Positions 22,935 to 34,209 of a stretch of DNA of 64,000 nt are shown here, one piece after another (the stretch's first letter is position 1; the number at the start of each line of letters is the position of its first letter). Both the position numbers and the translations under genes were made by a program. The notes beneath the pieces were generated by a model. It did not search any database. It was not told the origin of the DNA and was given only the letters and a program-made list of their open reading frames with translations. The DNA comes from Arion vulgaris (Eukaryota; Mollusca; Gastropoda; Stylommatophora; Arionidae): the NCBI GenBank assembly GCA_020796225.1, contig CM036754.1, positions 20,464,867 to 20,528,866 of the forward strand, written 5' to 3'.

Positions 22935-23072
22935 GTGTTTCATCACATCTTCAGCACCATTTGAAACTCTGGTGCTTATCCTTCAGCACTGTGTCTGGTT
23001 TTAGAGCGTTACTGGGTTCGCTCTCCATCAACCTTTGGCTGTCCCCAGCCGACCTGAAAGGCAGCAGGTTAA
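22935..23072 (+). mobile_element. SINE-like repeat H
   Basis: CATCACATCTTCAGCACCAT through CCCCAGCCGACCTGAAAGGC. No tRNA-like promoter was recognised. Confidence 0.6.
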
Positions 23073-23183
23073 TATTTGGTATGAAAATGGCTTCTTTACT
23101 TTACCATCTGTGTTGTACATACATACTGTACAGGTCAACCAATGGTCTTGTTAAAAATCTGAAAGCTGGCTTGGATTATAATA

Positions 23184-23792
23184 CAGTGTTCAAGATAAAA
23201 GGAGCCCAATTGACAAATCAAAAGTTGCCAGTTACGCATTGCATTTTGTCTATTTACTATTTAGCGGTTCTGACTAGTTAGTCCTATGTCACATTGGTTC
23301 ATGCCTTACCCATAACTTTACACCATTACAAAAAGACTTGCGTACTTGACCTATAAAAAGTACGCAAGTCTTTTGTAATGGTGTAAAGTTATGGTGTAAG
23401 GCGAATGAACCAATGTGACATAGACGAACTAGTCAGAACCGCTTCATACCTTGTGGTATATAGGTCAATACAGTGTTAGGCCTGTATTTTCATTGACCGT
23501 CGGCACACAATGGGTGATGTGGTTAGCATACGCGGCGCCTTTACTTTCCCAGAGCATGTCTGGTACCCAGTTGAGGCTGGGTCGACCTGAGAGCCGTCGT
23601 GGTCGGGAAAATTCCATGCGCATTGCGGGAGCTGAACCCAGACCACTAGCCTTGCGGAGCGAGTTCACTAACAACTACGCTACAGCGGCTCTCGTACTTG
23701 ACCTATACTACATCATAATTGAACCTTCTCATTTTCATAAATATATGCCAGATTGACTTCCTTGACGGGCTACTTTTATCTTGAACACCCTG
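23184..23792. mobile_element. MITE with ~28-bp TIRs carrying the SINE E insertion
   Basis: The left end ACAGTGTTCAAGATAAAAGG pairs with the right end TTTATCTTGAACACCCTGT, with TA on both sides. Removing the 352-bp SINE insertion and its duplication leaves an element of about 257 bp, a typical MITE size. Superfamily not certain. Confidence 0.6.
23443..23692 (-). mobile_element. SINE family E with a fold-back copy of its target flank
   Basis: Minus strand: AGAGCCGCTGTAGCGTAGTTG (A box), GGGTTCAGCTCC (B box), family body, ending ...GGTATGAA. The inserted block (23356-23692) is bounded by the perfect 15-bp duplication CGTACTTGACCTATA (23341-23355, 23693-23707). Its first 87 bp are an inverted copy of the sequence to the left of the insertion. 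Confidence 0.9.
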
Positions 23793-23994
23793 TATATACA
23801 CACAATTTGTATAAACTAAAAATGAATGCTATTATAATCTAAAGTACCTTCTTTTCAGGATCCACAAGACAATCTAAGTTTTCACACTTTTTCCCTCTCT
23901 CTTTCCTAATAGTTAAATTGTTAACTGTCAAAGGGGCTGCAATGGACCGAAATGACATTCTTAACGCACTGAGAGTCTTTTCAAACAAAAGAAT

Positions 23995-24205
23995 TTCATG
24001 GTTGCGAGTCCCACTCGCTGACCAGATTGAGAGAGATGGGTGTCAATATTGGTGCAGCCCGTAAAGAGCGGCATACCAAATATGCAAAGAGACTGATTAA
24101 ACAACATCGAACTGGCATGTTAGGCCGATGGATGCTACTGAATTTGTTGTGGTGGAAATCGGAGCAACTATGGACATGTCTGGAGTGCTATGATGATAGT
24201 CCTCT
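23995..24205 (+). repeat. Dispersed coding-like repeat, copy 5
   Basis: Reads DQIERDGCQYWCS in one frame and, in the homologous frame, MREMGVNIGAARKERHTKYA, KRLIKQHRTGMLGRWMLLNL, KSEQLWTCLECYDDSP. Confidence 0.7.
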
Positions 24206-24289
24206 GATAACTGGAAAAAAAATCCTTCTTGGGTTGAAAGGTCACTGCCTTGGTTTTGATCACCTATTAAAAAAAATCTCCTTTCTTCC

Positions 24290-24890
24290 AAACACAGAAA
24301 ATACTAAGTTTTTGTGAAGTGTACAATACAGAGAGGTGGATTTCTCCTACTGAGTTGGATCTTTCTATAATATAAATAAATACAATTTGAAAATCTGGTG
24401 GCTAGTATAGTATCAGAAGAGTAATAAAAACTTCAGTTAATTTGAAGAATGGTGATAAAACTGTCTGTTTTAATCCCCTATAAACAAAATCTCATTCTGT
24501 AAAGGTATCTTTAGAGCTTTTCATCAAACACAGAAAATACCCAATCTTTGTGATGTGTACAATACAATAAAAAGAGATCGGGTACTAGAGCTAAGGAAGA
24601 CCAAGAAAAAGATGGATAGACAATATCAAGACCACACTACATAAACACGGATATAACACAACAAGACCGACTCATCTGGTCTTAGAACGCAAATTAAAGT
24701 TCCCATCCCTACGCTTAACGGCAAGAGTGGACAGCCAACTCCATCTTCCACCTGGAAATAGACAATAGATATACAATACAGAAAGGTGGATCCTCCTACT
24801 GAGAGTTAGATCTATCTATAATATAAGCAAATACAACAGGGAAAACATGGTGGTTAGTAAAGTAACAGAAGAATAATGAAAGTTAAAATT
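24290..24890 (+). repeat. Direct duplication interrupted by a LINE tail
   Basis: GTGTACAATACAGAGAGGTGGAT-type sequence through TAATATAAATAAATACAA and GGTGGCTAGTATAGTAT occurs at 24315-24430 and again at 24770-24880, with the LINE j fragment between. Confidence 0.6.
24585..24765 (+). pseudogene. LINE 3' end fragment (family j)
   Basis: It encodes a RPRKRWIDNIKTTLHKHGYN-like C-terminus and matches 3145-3305 in reverse complement. It interrupts a short direct duplication of the surrounding sequence (24290-24420 versus 24770-24890). Confidence 0.55.
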
Positions 24891-25480
24891 TGAAGAATGG
24901 CGATTGATGCAGTCTGATGTCTCTTTCCTATACCCTGTCCCCTGCTGTTCTATTTAGGTCAGTACTCGTCTTAACCAAAATGCTCTTTCATTGGATGCCC
25001 TTTTTTCTTCGTTGGATTTTTAACTTACAAATTTAAGGATTACAAAATTTTTTTTAAAAAAACACATGTTAATAATTATTTAAAATGTCAGTTTTAGAAA
25101 GAAAAAAAAATACGATATCGTTGTTCTTGTTTTGGCCCTGACAAATCGTCAGATTTAAAAGGCCATATTAAGTTTAAAAACTATAATACAAGTATAAATA
25201 ACAAATAGTAATATTGCTGGCATAAATAGCAGATAAACATGAAAATACAATGTAAGCTCTGCAGGTAAGGCACAAACCAACTTATACATGTCTTATTAAA
25301 GGCAAGAGGCACACAATGCAATATTTATACATAAATAATGAACAGCCCTGGTGCAAGTGTGGGATATTTCAATGTGTGCACATGTTTATTTAATGACTGT
25401 GACGATGATACATTAATTACATTATTGTGTGCAAGAGCACAGTTTACATTATAAGTGCTAGCAATATATTATTGTTACTT
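24890..25480. other. No recognised gene or repeat
   Basis: AT-rich unique sequence with poly-A/T runs near 25050 and 25100. Confidence 0.5.
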
Positions 25481-25484
25481 TGAT

Positions 25485-26045
25485 TGCAAGATAAAGGTTC
25501 AAGGTTACATTAGAACTGACTTCACTTCATTCAGTCTCAAGCTAAAGGTTCAAGGTTACACTTGAACTGACTTCACTGCATTCAGTCTCAAGCTAGAGGT
25601 TCAAGGTTACACTTGAACTGACTTCACTGCATTCAGTCTCAAGCTAAAGGTTCAAGGTTACACTAGGACTTCACTACATTCAGTCTCAAGCTAAAGGTTC
25701 AAGTTTACACTAGAACTGACTACACTGCATTCAATCTCAAGCTAAAGGTTCAAGGTTACACTAGAACTGACTACACTGCATTCAATCTCAAGCTAAAGGT
25801 TCACGGTTACACTAGAACTGACTTCACTGCATTCAGTCTCAAGCTAAAGGTTCAAGGTTACACTAGAACTGACTTCCCTGTATTCAATCTCAAGCTAAAG
25901 GTTCATGGTTACACTAGAACTGACTTCACTACATTCAGTCTCAAGCTTAAGGTTCAAGGTTACACTAGAACTGACTACACTGCATTCAACCTCAAGCTAA
26001 AGGTTCAAGGTTACACTAGAACTGACTTCACTGCATTCAGTCTCT
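25485..26045 (+). repeat. Minisatellite, ~51-bp unit
   Basis: Eleven well conserved copies of CTCAAGCTAAAGGTTCAAGG TTACACTAGAACTGACTTCACTGCATTCAGT. Confidence 0.95.
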
Positions 26046-26339
26046 TTCAATAACTTATTGCTTACAATGGAGCACCTTCTTCTTTCTCTTCTCGAATCCC
26101 GTTATAGCATCAGGATAAGAAGATTTCTAGAACTGGCTGCTTGTGTGCAGGTGATTAAGACTGGCTTCATACATGGTGTCTTTCACTGCCTGTGTTATTT
26201 CTGTGGTGCCCCCTTTTGCGTTGACAACTTTTCACTGTGTATCCACTGTATCTGAGCAGTGTTGCCCTTTGATGTGTATCTGAGCAACATTGCCCTTTGA
26301 GGTGCACTACTGTCTGTTGGTAATTTGTTTATGTGGTAA

Positions 26340-26690
26340 AACTATTTAACTTGTTGCTTCTTGATGAAGTTCAGTACTGATGTTGCACCCAATTTTGTTT
26401 CCTGGCGCCTTAATTTCAAAATCTGTCTCTCCTTGATACTCCCAGCACTCTGTGTAGACACTACATCTCTGTTGTGACAAGTTTTCTTCTTGTAACACTA
26501 CATCTCTGTCGTGACTAGTTTTCTTCTTGTAGACACTACATCTTTGTCGTGACTAGTTTTCTTCTTGTAGACACTACATCTCTGTCGTGACTAGTTTTCT
26601 TCTATCATTTGATGCCAGCGTCTAAGTTTAGCACTGATAGCATAATGTTGGGAGAAAGATGATGCTGTACAATGCTCTTTTAGTGTTAAT
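26340..26690 (-). pseudogene. LINE C-terminal fragment (family a) with internal tandem expansion
   Basis: Reverse complement of the 9.5-kb family. The segment around gtagacactacatctctgtc (26455-26605) is present in about four copies of ~41 bp, so a short stretch of LINE codons was amplified in tandem. Confidence 0.65.
26455..26605 (+). repeat. Tandem repeat, ~41-bp unit, inside a LINE fragment
   Basis: Four copies of GTAGACACTACATCTCTGTC GTGACTAGTTTTCTTCTT. The unit is LINE family a coding sequence. Confidence 0.85.
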
Positions 26691-26849
26691 GATGACAATG
26701 GAGCATGTTCTCAGTAAATTACACAGTGGCTCTTAATTTCTGAAGTCACTACTCATTTACAGCTGTATTAACTTGAATGTTGACTGTACTAAGTCATGAT
26801 CAGGGTTGAGAAGATGGCACTTTACACACTGGTACTAAACAGGTCTCAA

Positions 26850-27065
26850 GATTTCATTGCATTTAATTTTCCCTTATGGCTAGGTTTCCTATCTGTAGAA
26901 ATGGCACACTGCATGCAGGGAGTATTTCACAAAGAATGAACTCTGTAGCTGCTGCAACAATCCTAGTGGTTTCTGAAAACAATACGTTTGTGAACAGAAT
27001 GACATGACCTGGATTTGAACAACTACTTTTGGAATGCATGGCAAATAGCCTACCCACAGAGATCC
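26850..27065 (-). mobile_element. SINE family C
   Basis: Minus-strand copy with a degenerate B box (ATTTGAACAAC region) and GAACTCTGTAGCTGCTGCAA in the body. Confidence 0.7.
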
Positions 27066-27089
27066 CAACATTGGTATCATGTCATAGCT

Positions 27090-27252
27090 CTTTTTTTTTT
27101 TCGATCCAGAAGCACTTGAGCTTTCAGTCTTCGGTTCGGTGCCATGAACACCGTGAATCTGGGAACCTGTGGCTTTTCTGCCAGCCCGCAGAATTGAACT
27201 CACACACACAGAAGGATAGTCACCCGCAGTCCAACACGCTGGGCAGGCGGGC
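27090..27252 (-). mobile_element. SINE family D, 10-bp TSD
   Basis: Perfect duplication TGTCATAGCT (27080-27089 and 27253-27262). The T-run at the left is the poly-A tail of the minus-strand element, and the body matches 10574-10783. Confidence 0.85.
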
Positions 27253-27299
27253 TGTCATAGCTACTTTACAGACTATAGAATAATAGTCATAGCTACTTT

Positions 27300-27375
27300 A
27301 TTGGCTTTAGGATAATGCACCACTAAAGTAAGGATAATGCACCACTAAAGTAAAGATAATGTACCACTAAAGTAA
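27300..27375 (+). repeat. Short tandem repeat, ~24-bp unit
   Basis: Three copies of GATAATGCACCACTAAAGTA. Confidence 0.85.
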
Positions 27376-27654
27376 TAACTGATATATAACCCATATCTTT
27401 GTCTAGCAAGGTTATTGGTTATCACAAAACTTCCAAACACCATCAGTAGCTCAGTTCCCCCTAGAGGATGTCAAATTGTATGCATGCTCATGGTTCCTGT
27501 AGCTCATTAGTTCGACATACTCCTTAAACTGCCCCCCTAGGTACCCAGCCCTACTTGTGCAGAATTTGATATAAAATTTTCTCAATAGCAACAATGCTGC
27601 TTCATTGTGTCTTATTATTTCTTCTTAAATACAAAGTAAAGTGCAAATACATTT

Positions 27655-28445
27655 AATGCCAAGCTCTCTGAAGACCTTAACAACCTCAAGCTGAACACTG
27701 CTATCTTTGAACATATTCAAGTAGATGTCTCTCTCTCTCGCGCGATCCCCAAGTAGATGTCTGAGAGTGAACCTTAACAACCTCAGGCTGAACACTGTTA
27801 TCTTTGAACATATTCAAGTAGATGTCTGAGAGTATACCTTAACCTCAGGCTGAACACTGTTATCTTTGAACATATTCAAGTAGATGTCTGAGAGTATACC
27901 TTAACCTCAGGCTGAACACTGTTATCTTTGAACATATTCAAGTAGATGTCTGAGAGTATACCTTAACCTCAAGATGAACACTGTTATCTTTGAACATATT
28001 CAAGTAGATGTCTGAGAGTGTACCGTAATGACCTCAAGCTGAACACTGCTATCTTTGAACATATTCAAATAGATGTAGATGTCATACTTAACAACTCAGG
28101 CTGAACACTGTTATCTTTGAACATATTCAAGTAGATGTCTGAGAGTATACCTTAACAACCTCAGGCTGAACACTGTTATCTTTGAACATATTCAAGTAGA
28201 TGTCTGAGAGTATACCTTAACAACCTCAAGCTGAACACTGTTATCTTTGAACATATTCAAGTAGATGTCTGAGAGTATACCTAACTCAAGCTGAGCACTG
28301 TTATCTTGAACATATCAAGTAGATGTCTGAAAAACACTGTTATCTTTGAACATATTCAAGTAGATGTCTGAGAGTATACCGTAATAACCTCAAGCTGACA
28401 CTGCTATCTTTGAACATATTCAAGTAGATGTCTGAGAGTATAATT
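27655..28445 (+). repeat. Minisatellite, ~60-bp unit
   Basis: About 12 copies of CTGAACACTGTTATCTTTGA ACATATTCAAGTAGATGTCTGAGAGTATACC. A short CTCTCTCTCGCGCGATCCCC disruption lies in the first copy. Confidence 0.95.
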
Positions 28446-28536
28446 ACAAGGAGATAACTTCTAACACCTGTAAGCTTTGCCATAAAATAAAAAAATTGAG
28501 AATCATCTTAAAGTCATATTTTAAGTACTAAATGGG

Positions 28537-28680
28537 TCTAAAGACGAATGATTGACTTCATTGCGTCAGGTTTTACCCCATATGGCTCAGTCCATCTTTG
28601 CAGAAATGACACGCCACCTGCCAAGAGTATTGCACAAAGCATGAACTCCGTAGCTCTGGCAACAATCCTAGGAGTCTTAG
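28537..28680 (-). mobile_element. SINE family C, 3' fragment beside the 70-bp array
   Basis: TTGACTTCATTGCGTCAGGT through GCATGAACTCCGTAGCTCTG. The head was lost where the large minisatellite begins. Confidence 0.75.
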
Positions 28681-28684
28681 TCCT

Positions 28685-30225
28685 TGAACTCTCCAGAAAA
28701 TAAGAGTTGTAACTGTCTTTCTCCACCGAAACATTAAATAAATATATTTAGTCCTTGTACCTTACATAGAATAGAGTTGCAACTATCCCTCTCCACCGAA
28801 ACATTAAATAAATATATTTAGTCCTTGTACCTTACATAGAATAGAGTTGCAACTATCCATCTCCACCGAAACATTAAATAAATATATTTAGTCCTTGTAC
28901 CTTACATAGAATAGAGTTGCAACTATCCTCTCCACCGAACATTAAATAAATATATTTAGTCCTTGTACCTTACATAGAATAGAGTTGCAACTATCTCTCT
29001 CCACCGAAACATTAAATAAATATATTTAGTCCTTGTACCTTACATAGAATAGAGTTGTAACTGTCTTTCTCCACCGAAACATTAAATAAATATATTTAGT
29101 CCTTGTACCTTACATAGAATAGAGTTGCAACTATCCTCTCCACGAAACATTAAATAAATATATTTAGTCCTTGTACCTTACATAGAATACAGTTGAACTG
29201 CTCTCTCCACCGAAACATTAAATAAATATATTTAGTCCTTGTACCTTACATAGAATAGAGTTGTAACTGTCTTTCTCCACCGAAACATTAAATAAATATA
29301 TTTAGTCCTTGTACCTTACATAGAATAGAGTTGTAACTATCCTCTCCACGAAACATTAAATAAATATATTTAGTCCTTGTACCTTACATAGAATACAGTT
29401 GTAACTTCTCTCTCCCCTGAAACATTAAATAAATATATTTAGTCCTTGTACCTTACATAGAATAGAGTTGTAACTATCCTCTCCACGAAACATTAAATAA
29501 ATATATTTAGTCCTTGTACCTTACATAGAATACAGTTGTAACTGTCTCTCTCCACCGAAACATTAAATAAATATATTTAGTCCTTGTACCTTACATAGAA
29601 TAGAGTTGCAACTATCCATCTCCACCGAAACATTAAATAAATATATTTAGTCCTTGTACCTTACATAGAATAGAGTTGCAACTATCTCTCTCCACCGAAA
29701 CATTAAATAAATATATTTAGTCCTTGTACCTTACATAGAATAGAGTTGCAACTATCTCTCTCCACCGAAACATTAAATAAATATATTTAGTCCTTGTACC
29801 TTACATAGAATAGAGTTGCAACTATCTCTCTCCACTGAAACATTAAATAAATATATTTAGTCCTTGTACCTTACATAGAATAGAGTTGCAACTGTCTCTC
29901 TCCACCGAAACATTAAATAAATATATTTAGTCCTTGTACCTTACATAGAATAGAGTTGCAACTGTCTCTCTCCACCGAAACATTAAATAAATATATTTAG
30001 TCCTTGTACCTTACATAGAATAGAGTTGCAACTATCCTCTCCACAGAAACATTAAATAAATATATTTAGTCCTTGTACCTTACATAGAATAGAGTTGTAA
30101 CTGTCTCTCTCCACCGAAACATTAAATAAATATATTTAGTCCTTGTACCTTACATAGAATACAGTTGTAACTATCTCTCTCCACCGAAACATTAAATAAA
30201 TATATTTAGTCCTTGTTACTACAGT
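28685..30225 (+). repeat. Large minisatellite, ~70-bp unit, ~22 copies
   Basis: The unit AACATTAAATAAATATATTT AGTCCTTGTACCTTACATAG AATAGAGTTGCAACTATCTC is repeated head to tail. The AT-rich half is almost invariant, and variation is confined to the CTCTCTCCACCG segment. It is the largest array in the window. Confidence 0.98.
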
Positions 30226-30532
30226 AAAATAGAGATGCAACTGTCACACTCCGCCAAAACAGACAAAAATAAAACCATTATGTAACCAATGACTTTGTAA
30301 AAAAATAGTGAACACTATGAACAATTCGAGTGTGAAAAAATATATCAACATTAATTATAAATATATATGTTTGTTTTGTCATGGAACATAGCATTACTTA
30401 AAAAAAAAAATGTCCAGAAATATGGTTGTATGTAACTATCGATGAGCAAAATGTATAAACATTTCAACAGTAGCTTCTGCCAGTCTTAAATTTGTTGCAA
30501 CACAATGATTTATGTTGATATCCAAGATATAT

Positions 30533-30724
30533 ATATTTTTTTCTGATCTAGAAGCACTTGAACTTTCAGCTTTTCGGCTCGGTGCCATAGACATTATAAC
30601 CCTTTGGTTCAGTGCTATGAACTGGAGAACCTGTGGCTTTTCTGCCAGCCCATGGAATTGAACCACTCACAGGGAGCTTGTCACCCGTCATCCAACGAGC
30701 TACGAACACGCTGGACAGGAGGGC
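30533..30724 (-). mobile_element. SINE family D, 13-bp TSD
   Basis: Perfect duplication ATCCAAGATATAT (30520-30532 and 30725-30737). Full-length family D copy. Confidence 0.9.
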
Positions 30725-31087
30725 ATCCAAGATATATGTGAATATCTTATTTTTTAAAAACCAACAAATAGCAGGGATCATTAAAAAAAATTAAACAAAT
30801 ACATTTGTGTTAAACTTCTAGTAAAAATTTACATATTTTGTGCCGGTGATTAAGCATGAATGTATTTTGGGGTATAATAAATATTTGTATCGGTAGATTA
30901 CACAAAATTGAATACTTATTAACAATGAACAAGCATAGAACAACAAAAGAAGTGCAGAAAGCAACAAAACATAGAACTAGACCTGTATTTAAAAAATAAT
31001 TTTCAAATTAAATTTTATCCCAACATAGTTTAAGAATAATGTCATATTTAAAAGTCATTTAAAATCATTGAACATTAAAAGATAAGA

Positions 31088-31215
31088 TTGATTGATAGAT
31101 AGGACCATCATCATTGCACTTCGGTGAGTAATCATGTGTGCTCCGATCTCTTACTTACACAGAAAGAGCTCAGCTGCAGTGCATGAACTAAGTAGCACCG
31201 GCGAGAGTCCCAGAT
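31088..31215 (-). mobile_element. SINE family G, 3' fragment
   Basis: TTGATTGATAGATAGGACCATCATCATTGC through GTAGCACCGGCGAGAGTCCC. Only the last ~130 bp. Confidence 0.75.
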
Positions 31216-31219
31216 TTAT

Positions 31220-31785
31220 TATTAAAAGATAAGATTTCCACTTGGTGTCTCTCAACATATTTTGTGTGGAAAATCTGACAACAAATCATAATCTCCACAG
31301 CTTTGTGGTGGTTCTAAACTGCTTTCTCTATATGAACATTGTTTTTTTTTATTTTACTACAGCTTACAAGATCACAAGCAATATTCAAATTATTTATTGC
31401 TTCTATGAGATTTACTGATTATTATTTCTGCTGTGGGCCCATAATGTCTATATGTTTCAGTACAGTAAATAGTTTTTTTTTCTTACTTGAAAACTTTCAG
31501 AAATTGGCATGAGTCAACTTTAACGGTTTCCCTATGACTAATCAGATCTGATACCATGTCACAGTATAACTTCAGGTGTGGTACTTTAAAGTGGGGTTTT
31601 TCTGTTTGTAAAAGCTTACAGTTTACCACCTATACAATTGTGTCCTGTTAGATACTATCGTTAGTACCTGTAGTACCGCTTTTTAGGGCAGTGTAGGACA
31701 GGTGGGACAAGAGCATGGGAATTTAATGGCCGCCTGGCTAGTGCAGTTGCCGTGAAGCTGTTCAGGTTAGAATTTTTCATTTATC
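31220..31785. other. No recognised gene or repeat
   Basis: Unique AT-rich sequence downstream of the START gene. It contains TTTATT runs (near 31347) that would be AATAAA on the gene's strand but lie 2.7 kb past the stop. Confidence 0.4.
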
Positions 31786-31789
31786 TTGT

Positions 31790-31950
31790 TAGATAATATA
31801 TAATATTTATCCTGTTAGATAATATGCAAATACTGTGGCCCAAAATTCAGATATGCCTGTCCTACATGCTATAGAACCTAACGAGGAGCAATGTATGCAT
31901 GTTCTCGAAACAAACCAAACAGATCACAAATAGTGGTTAACTTGGTTGAT
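31790..31950 (+). mobile_element. SINE-like repeat I
   Basis: Copy of the 2985-3142 repeat with a short internal duplication of the TTAGATAATAT stretch. Tail CAGATCACAAATAGTGGTTA. Confidence 0.55.
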
Positions 31951-32194
31951 AAGAAAGAATGCAAACTCTAACTTTCAGAAATCAACTTGAATATTTCAAA
32001 GAAATTAATAGTCAGCCTAACACTATCAATAGTTCCATAGAAAATATACTATTGGTAGCTTTGGTAGTTATAATCATGTTTTGGGGGCAAGAGTGTGAGC
32101 AATTAAGTCAAGTACACACCAAGCTTCCTTAACTCATTCAGCAAATGCAAAACATTACATTACTGAATACATTTGACTAATCTACTTGAAATCA

Positions 32195-32825
32195 TACGCA
32201 CATGGAGTGTAGTAGTAGTATTGAACATATTTTGGAAATTAAATGCAGGAAATAATGCACAAATAAACATTCAGAGTGTAGTAGTAGTATTGAACATATT
32301 TCGGAAATTAAATACAGGAAATAATGGACAAATAAACATTCAGAGTGTAGTAGTAGTATTGAACATATTTCGGAAATTAAATACAGGAAATAATGGACAA
32401 ATAAACATTCAGAGTGTAGTAGTAGTATTGAACATATTTCAGAAATTAAATACAGGAAATAATGGACAAATAAACATTCAGAGTGTAGTAGTAGTAGTTT
32501 TGAACATATTTCAGAAATTAAATACAGGAAATAATGCACAAATAAACATCCGAGTGTAGTAGTAGTAGTTTTGAACATATTTCAGAAATTAAATACAGGA
32601 AATAATGGACAAATAAACATTCAGAGTGTAGTAACATTGAACATATTTTGGAAATTAAATACAGGAAATAATGCACAAATAAACATTTAGAGTGTAGTAG
32701 TAATTTTGAACATATTTTGGAAATTAAATACAGGAAATAATGCACAAATGAACATTCAGAATGTAGTAGTAGTATTGAACATATTTCAGAAATTAAATAC
32801 AGGAAATAATGCACAAATGAACACC
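32195..32825 (+). repeat. Minisatellite, 69-bp unit
   Basis: Nine copies of AGTGTAGTAGTAGTATTGAA CATATTTCGGAAATTAAATA CAGGAAATAATGGACAAATA. Because 69 is divisible by three, the array is open on both strands, but no gene is implied. Confidence 0.95.
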
Positions 32826-33109
32826 AAACATATATGAAAATAATAAGTAGTTAAAGGTTGCGTTAATTTGATTGTACAAAAGAACAAGAGTTAATCAGAA
32901 TAATCCTACAAGTACATTTGAAAATAATATCTGTGGTACAATTTATATATTATTTGTACAAATAAATAGTTCTGTGCTAAATTCATGGATGTGAAGATGA
33001 CACAAGTGAAAGGTGCAGGTTGTTCTGACAATACTGTTGTTAGCCTAGTTTACATTCAATGGCGCCATTTAAATACGACCAACATATTATGATTTTAAAA
33101 AACAATTAT

Positions 33110-33465
33110 GTATTCAAGTAAGTGGTCACACTAGATCTTCAGGAACTGTCGTCAGAACAAAGTTTAGTCTTTTGTATTCAAGTAATTGGCCACATGATGC
33201 CTTCAGGAACTGTTGTCAGAACAAAGTTTAGTCTTCTGTATTCAAGTAATTGGTTACACTAGATCTTCAGGAACTGTTATCAGAACAAAGTTTAGTCTTT
33301 TGTATTCAAGTAATTGGTCACATGATGCCTTCAGGAACTGTCATTAGAACAAAGTTTAGTCTTCTGTATTCAAGTAGTTGGTCACATGCTATGTTTTCAG
33401 AAACTGTTGCCAGGAAAATGTTCAGTCTCCTGTATTCAAGTAATTGGTTACACTATGTTACCAGA
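33110..33465 (+). repeat. Minisatellite, ~62-bp unit
   Basis: Six copies of TGTATTCAAGTAATTGGTCA CACTAGATCTTCAGGAACTG and CAGAACAAAGTTTAGTCTT. Confidence 0.95.
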
Positions 33466-33679
33466 CAAAAGACATAGTCCACAAGTCTTATCTTTTGATG
33501 AAGCAGATTTATCCAGGCGGTTGTTCATAATTTCTGCCTCAATTCTGTAACATTGGTCAGGTTTTACACCATAAGCCATTGTACACCAGACAGTCTTCAT
33601 GTATCTGGTCAGTGGTCTGCAGTCATTTTATAAAGATTACTAAACATTTAAGGAAAAACATATATGTGCTTTTGAATAT

Positions 33680-34030
33680 GTGCTACAAAAGAGTCCTCTG
33701 TATATCATGGACAGAGACAAACAACTAGATCTATCCAGAAATAACTCAAAATCATAGTAAACTGGCTGATGTTGTAAATAAGAAAATTGAAGTATTTTGG
33801 ACATATAAAAAGACATGAAGGGCTGGAGAAGACCATCATGGAAGGAGGCATCCCGACAAAGAGGATAAGAGCAAGACCACAGAGAAGATGGATTCAGGAT
33901 GTAACTTATGATGTGAGCATGACGGATGCAGAGGCCGGATATCTGGCCTATGAGAGAGAGAAATTTCGGAGAACTGTTGGGGTGGCAAAGTTCTGCTCAG
34001 GACAAGCTATTTGATGATGATGAACCATTT
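33680..34030 (+). pseudogene. RTE-like LINE 3' fragment in the START gene 3' UTR region
   Basis: It encodes MKYFGHIKRHEGLEKTIMEG and PQRRWIQDVTYDVSMTDAEA and ends in a TGATGATGATGA tail. It is the same family as the LINE at 62545-64000, 5'-truncated, and lies antisense to the START gene just after its stop codon. Confidence 0.75.
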
Positions 34031-34068
34031 AAGAAATGTCGCTTGGAATACACAATGAGCCTTAGTGT

Positions 34069-34209
34069 TCAGGCCACAGATTTTTGACGAAACATCTGTA
34101 CAGCAGGCTTGAGATATTGCTGCAGATCAGCTATACTCATAGGATAATGGGAGATCATCTCCTGGAAAGGCAGACTGTCTGAGCTCTCTGGGTAGTAACC
34201 AAAATCAAT
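34069..34209 (-). CDS. START gene terminal exon with stop codon
   Basis: The acceptor follows gttacttgcag. It encodes [10 protein letters not shown] through the START C-terminal helix ([20 protein letters not shown]) and ends in TGA at 34071-34069. A LINE fragment in opposite orientation starts about 45 bp past the stop, inside the presumed 3' UTR. No convincing polyadenylation signal was seen close by. Confidence 0.85.
   Translation of the reverse strand: MDFGYYPESSDSLPFQEMISHYPMSIADLQQYLKPAVQMFRQKSVA

Noticed and set aside
25485..30225. Regular repeats that could suggest a CRISPR-like array
   Set aside because: Units are contiguous with no unique spacers and lie in a eukaryotic context. 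They are minisatellites.
32173..32578. 128-codon open frames on both strands with perfect 23-residue repeats
   Set aside because: They come from a 69-bp minisatellite whose unit is divisible by three. Both strands are open for the same reason, and no splice or start context was seen.
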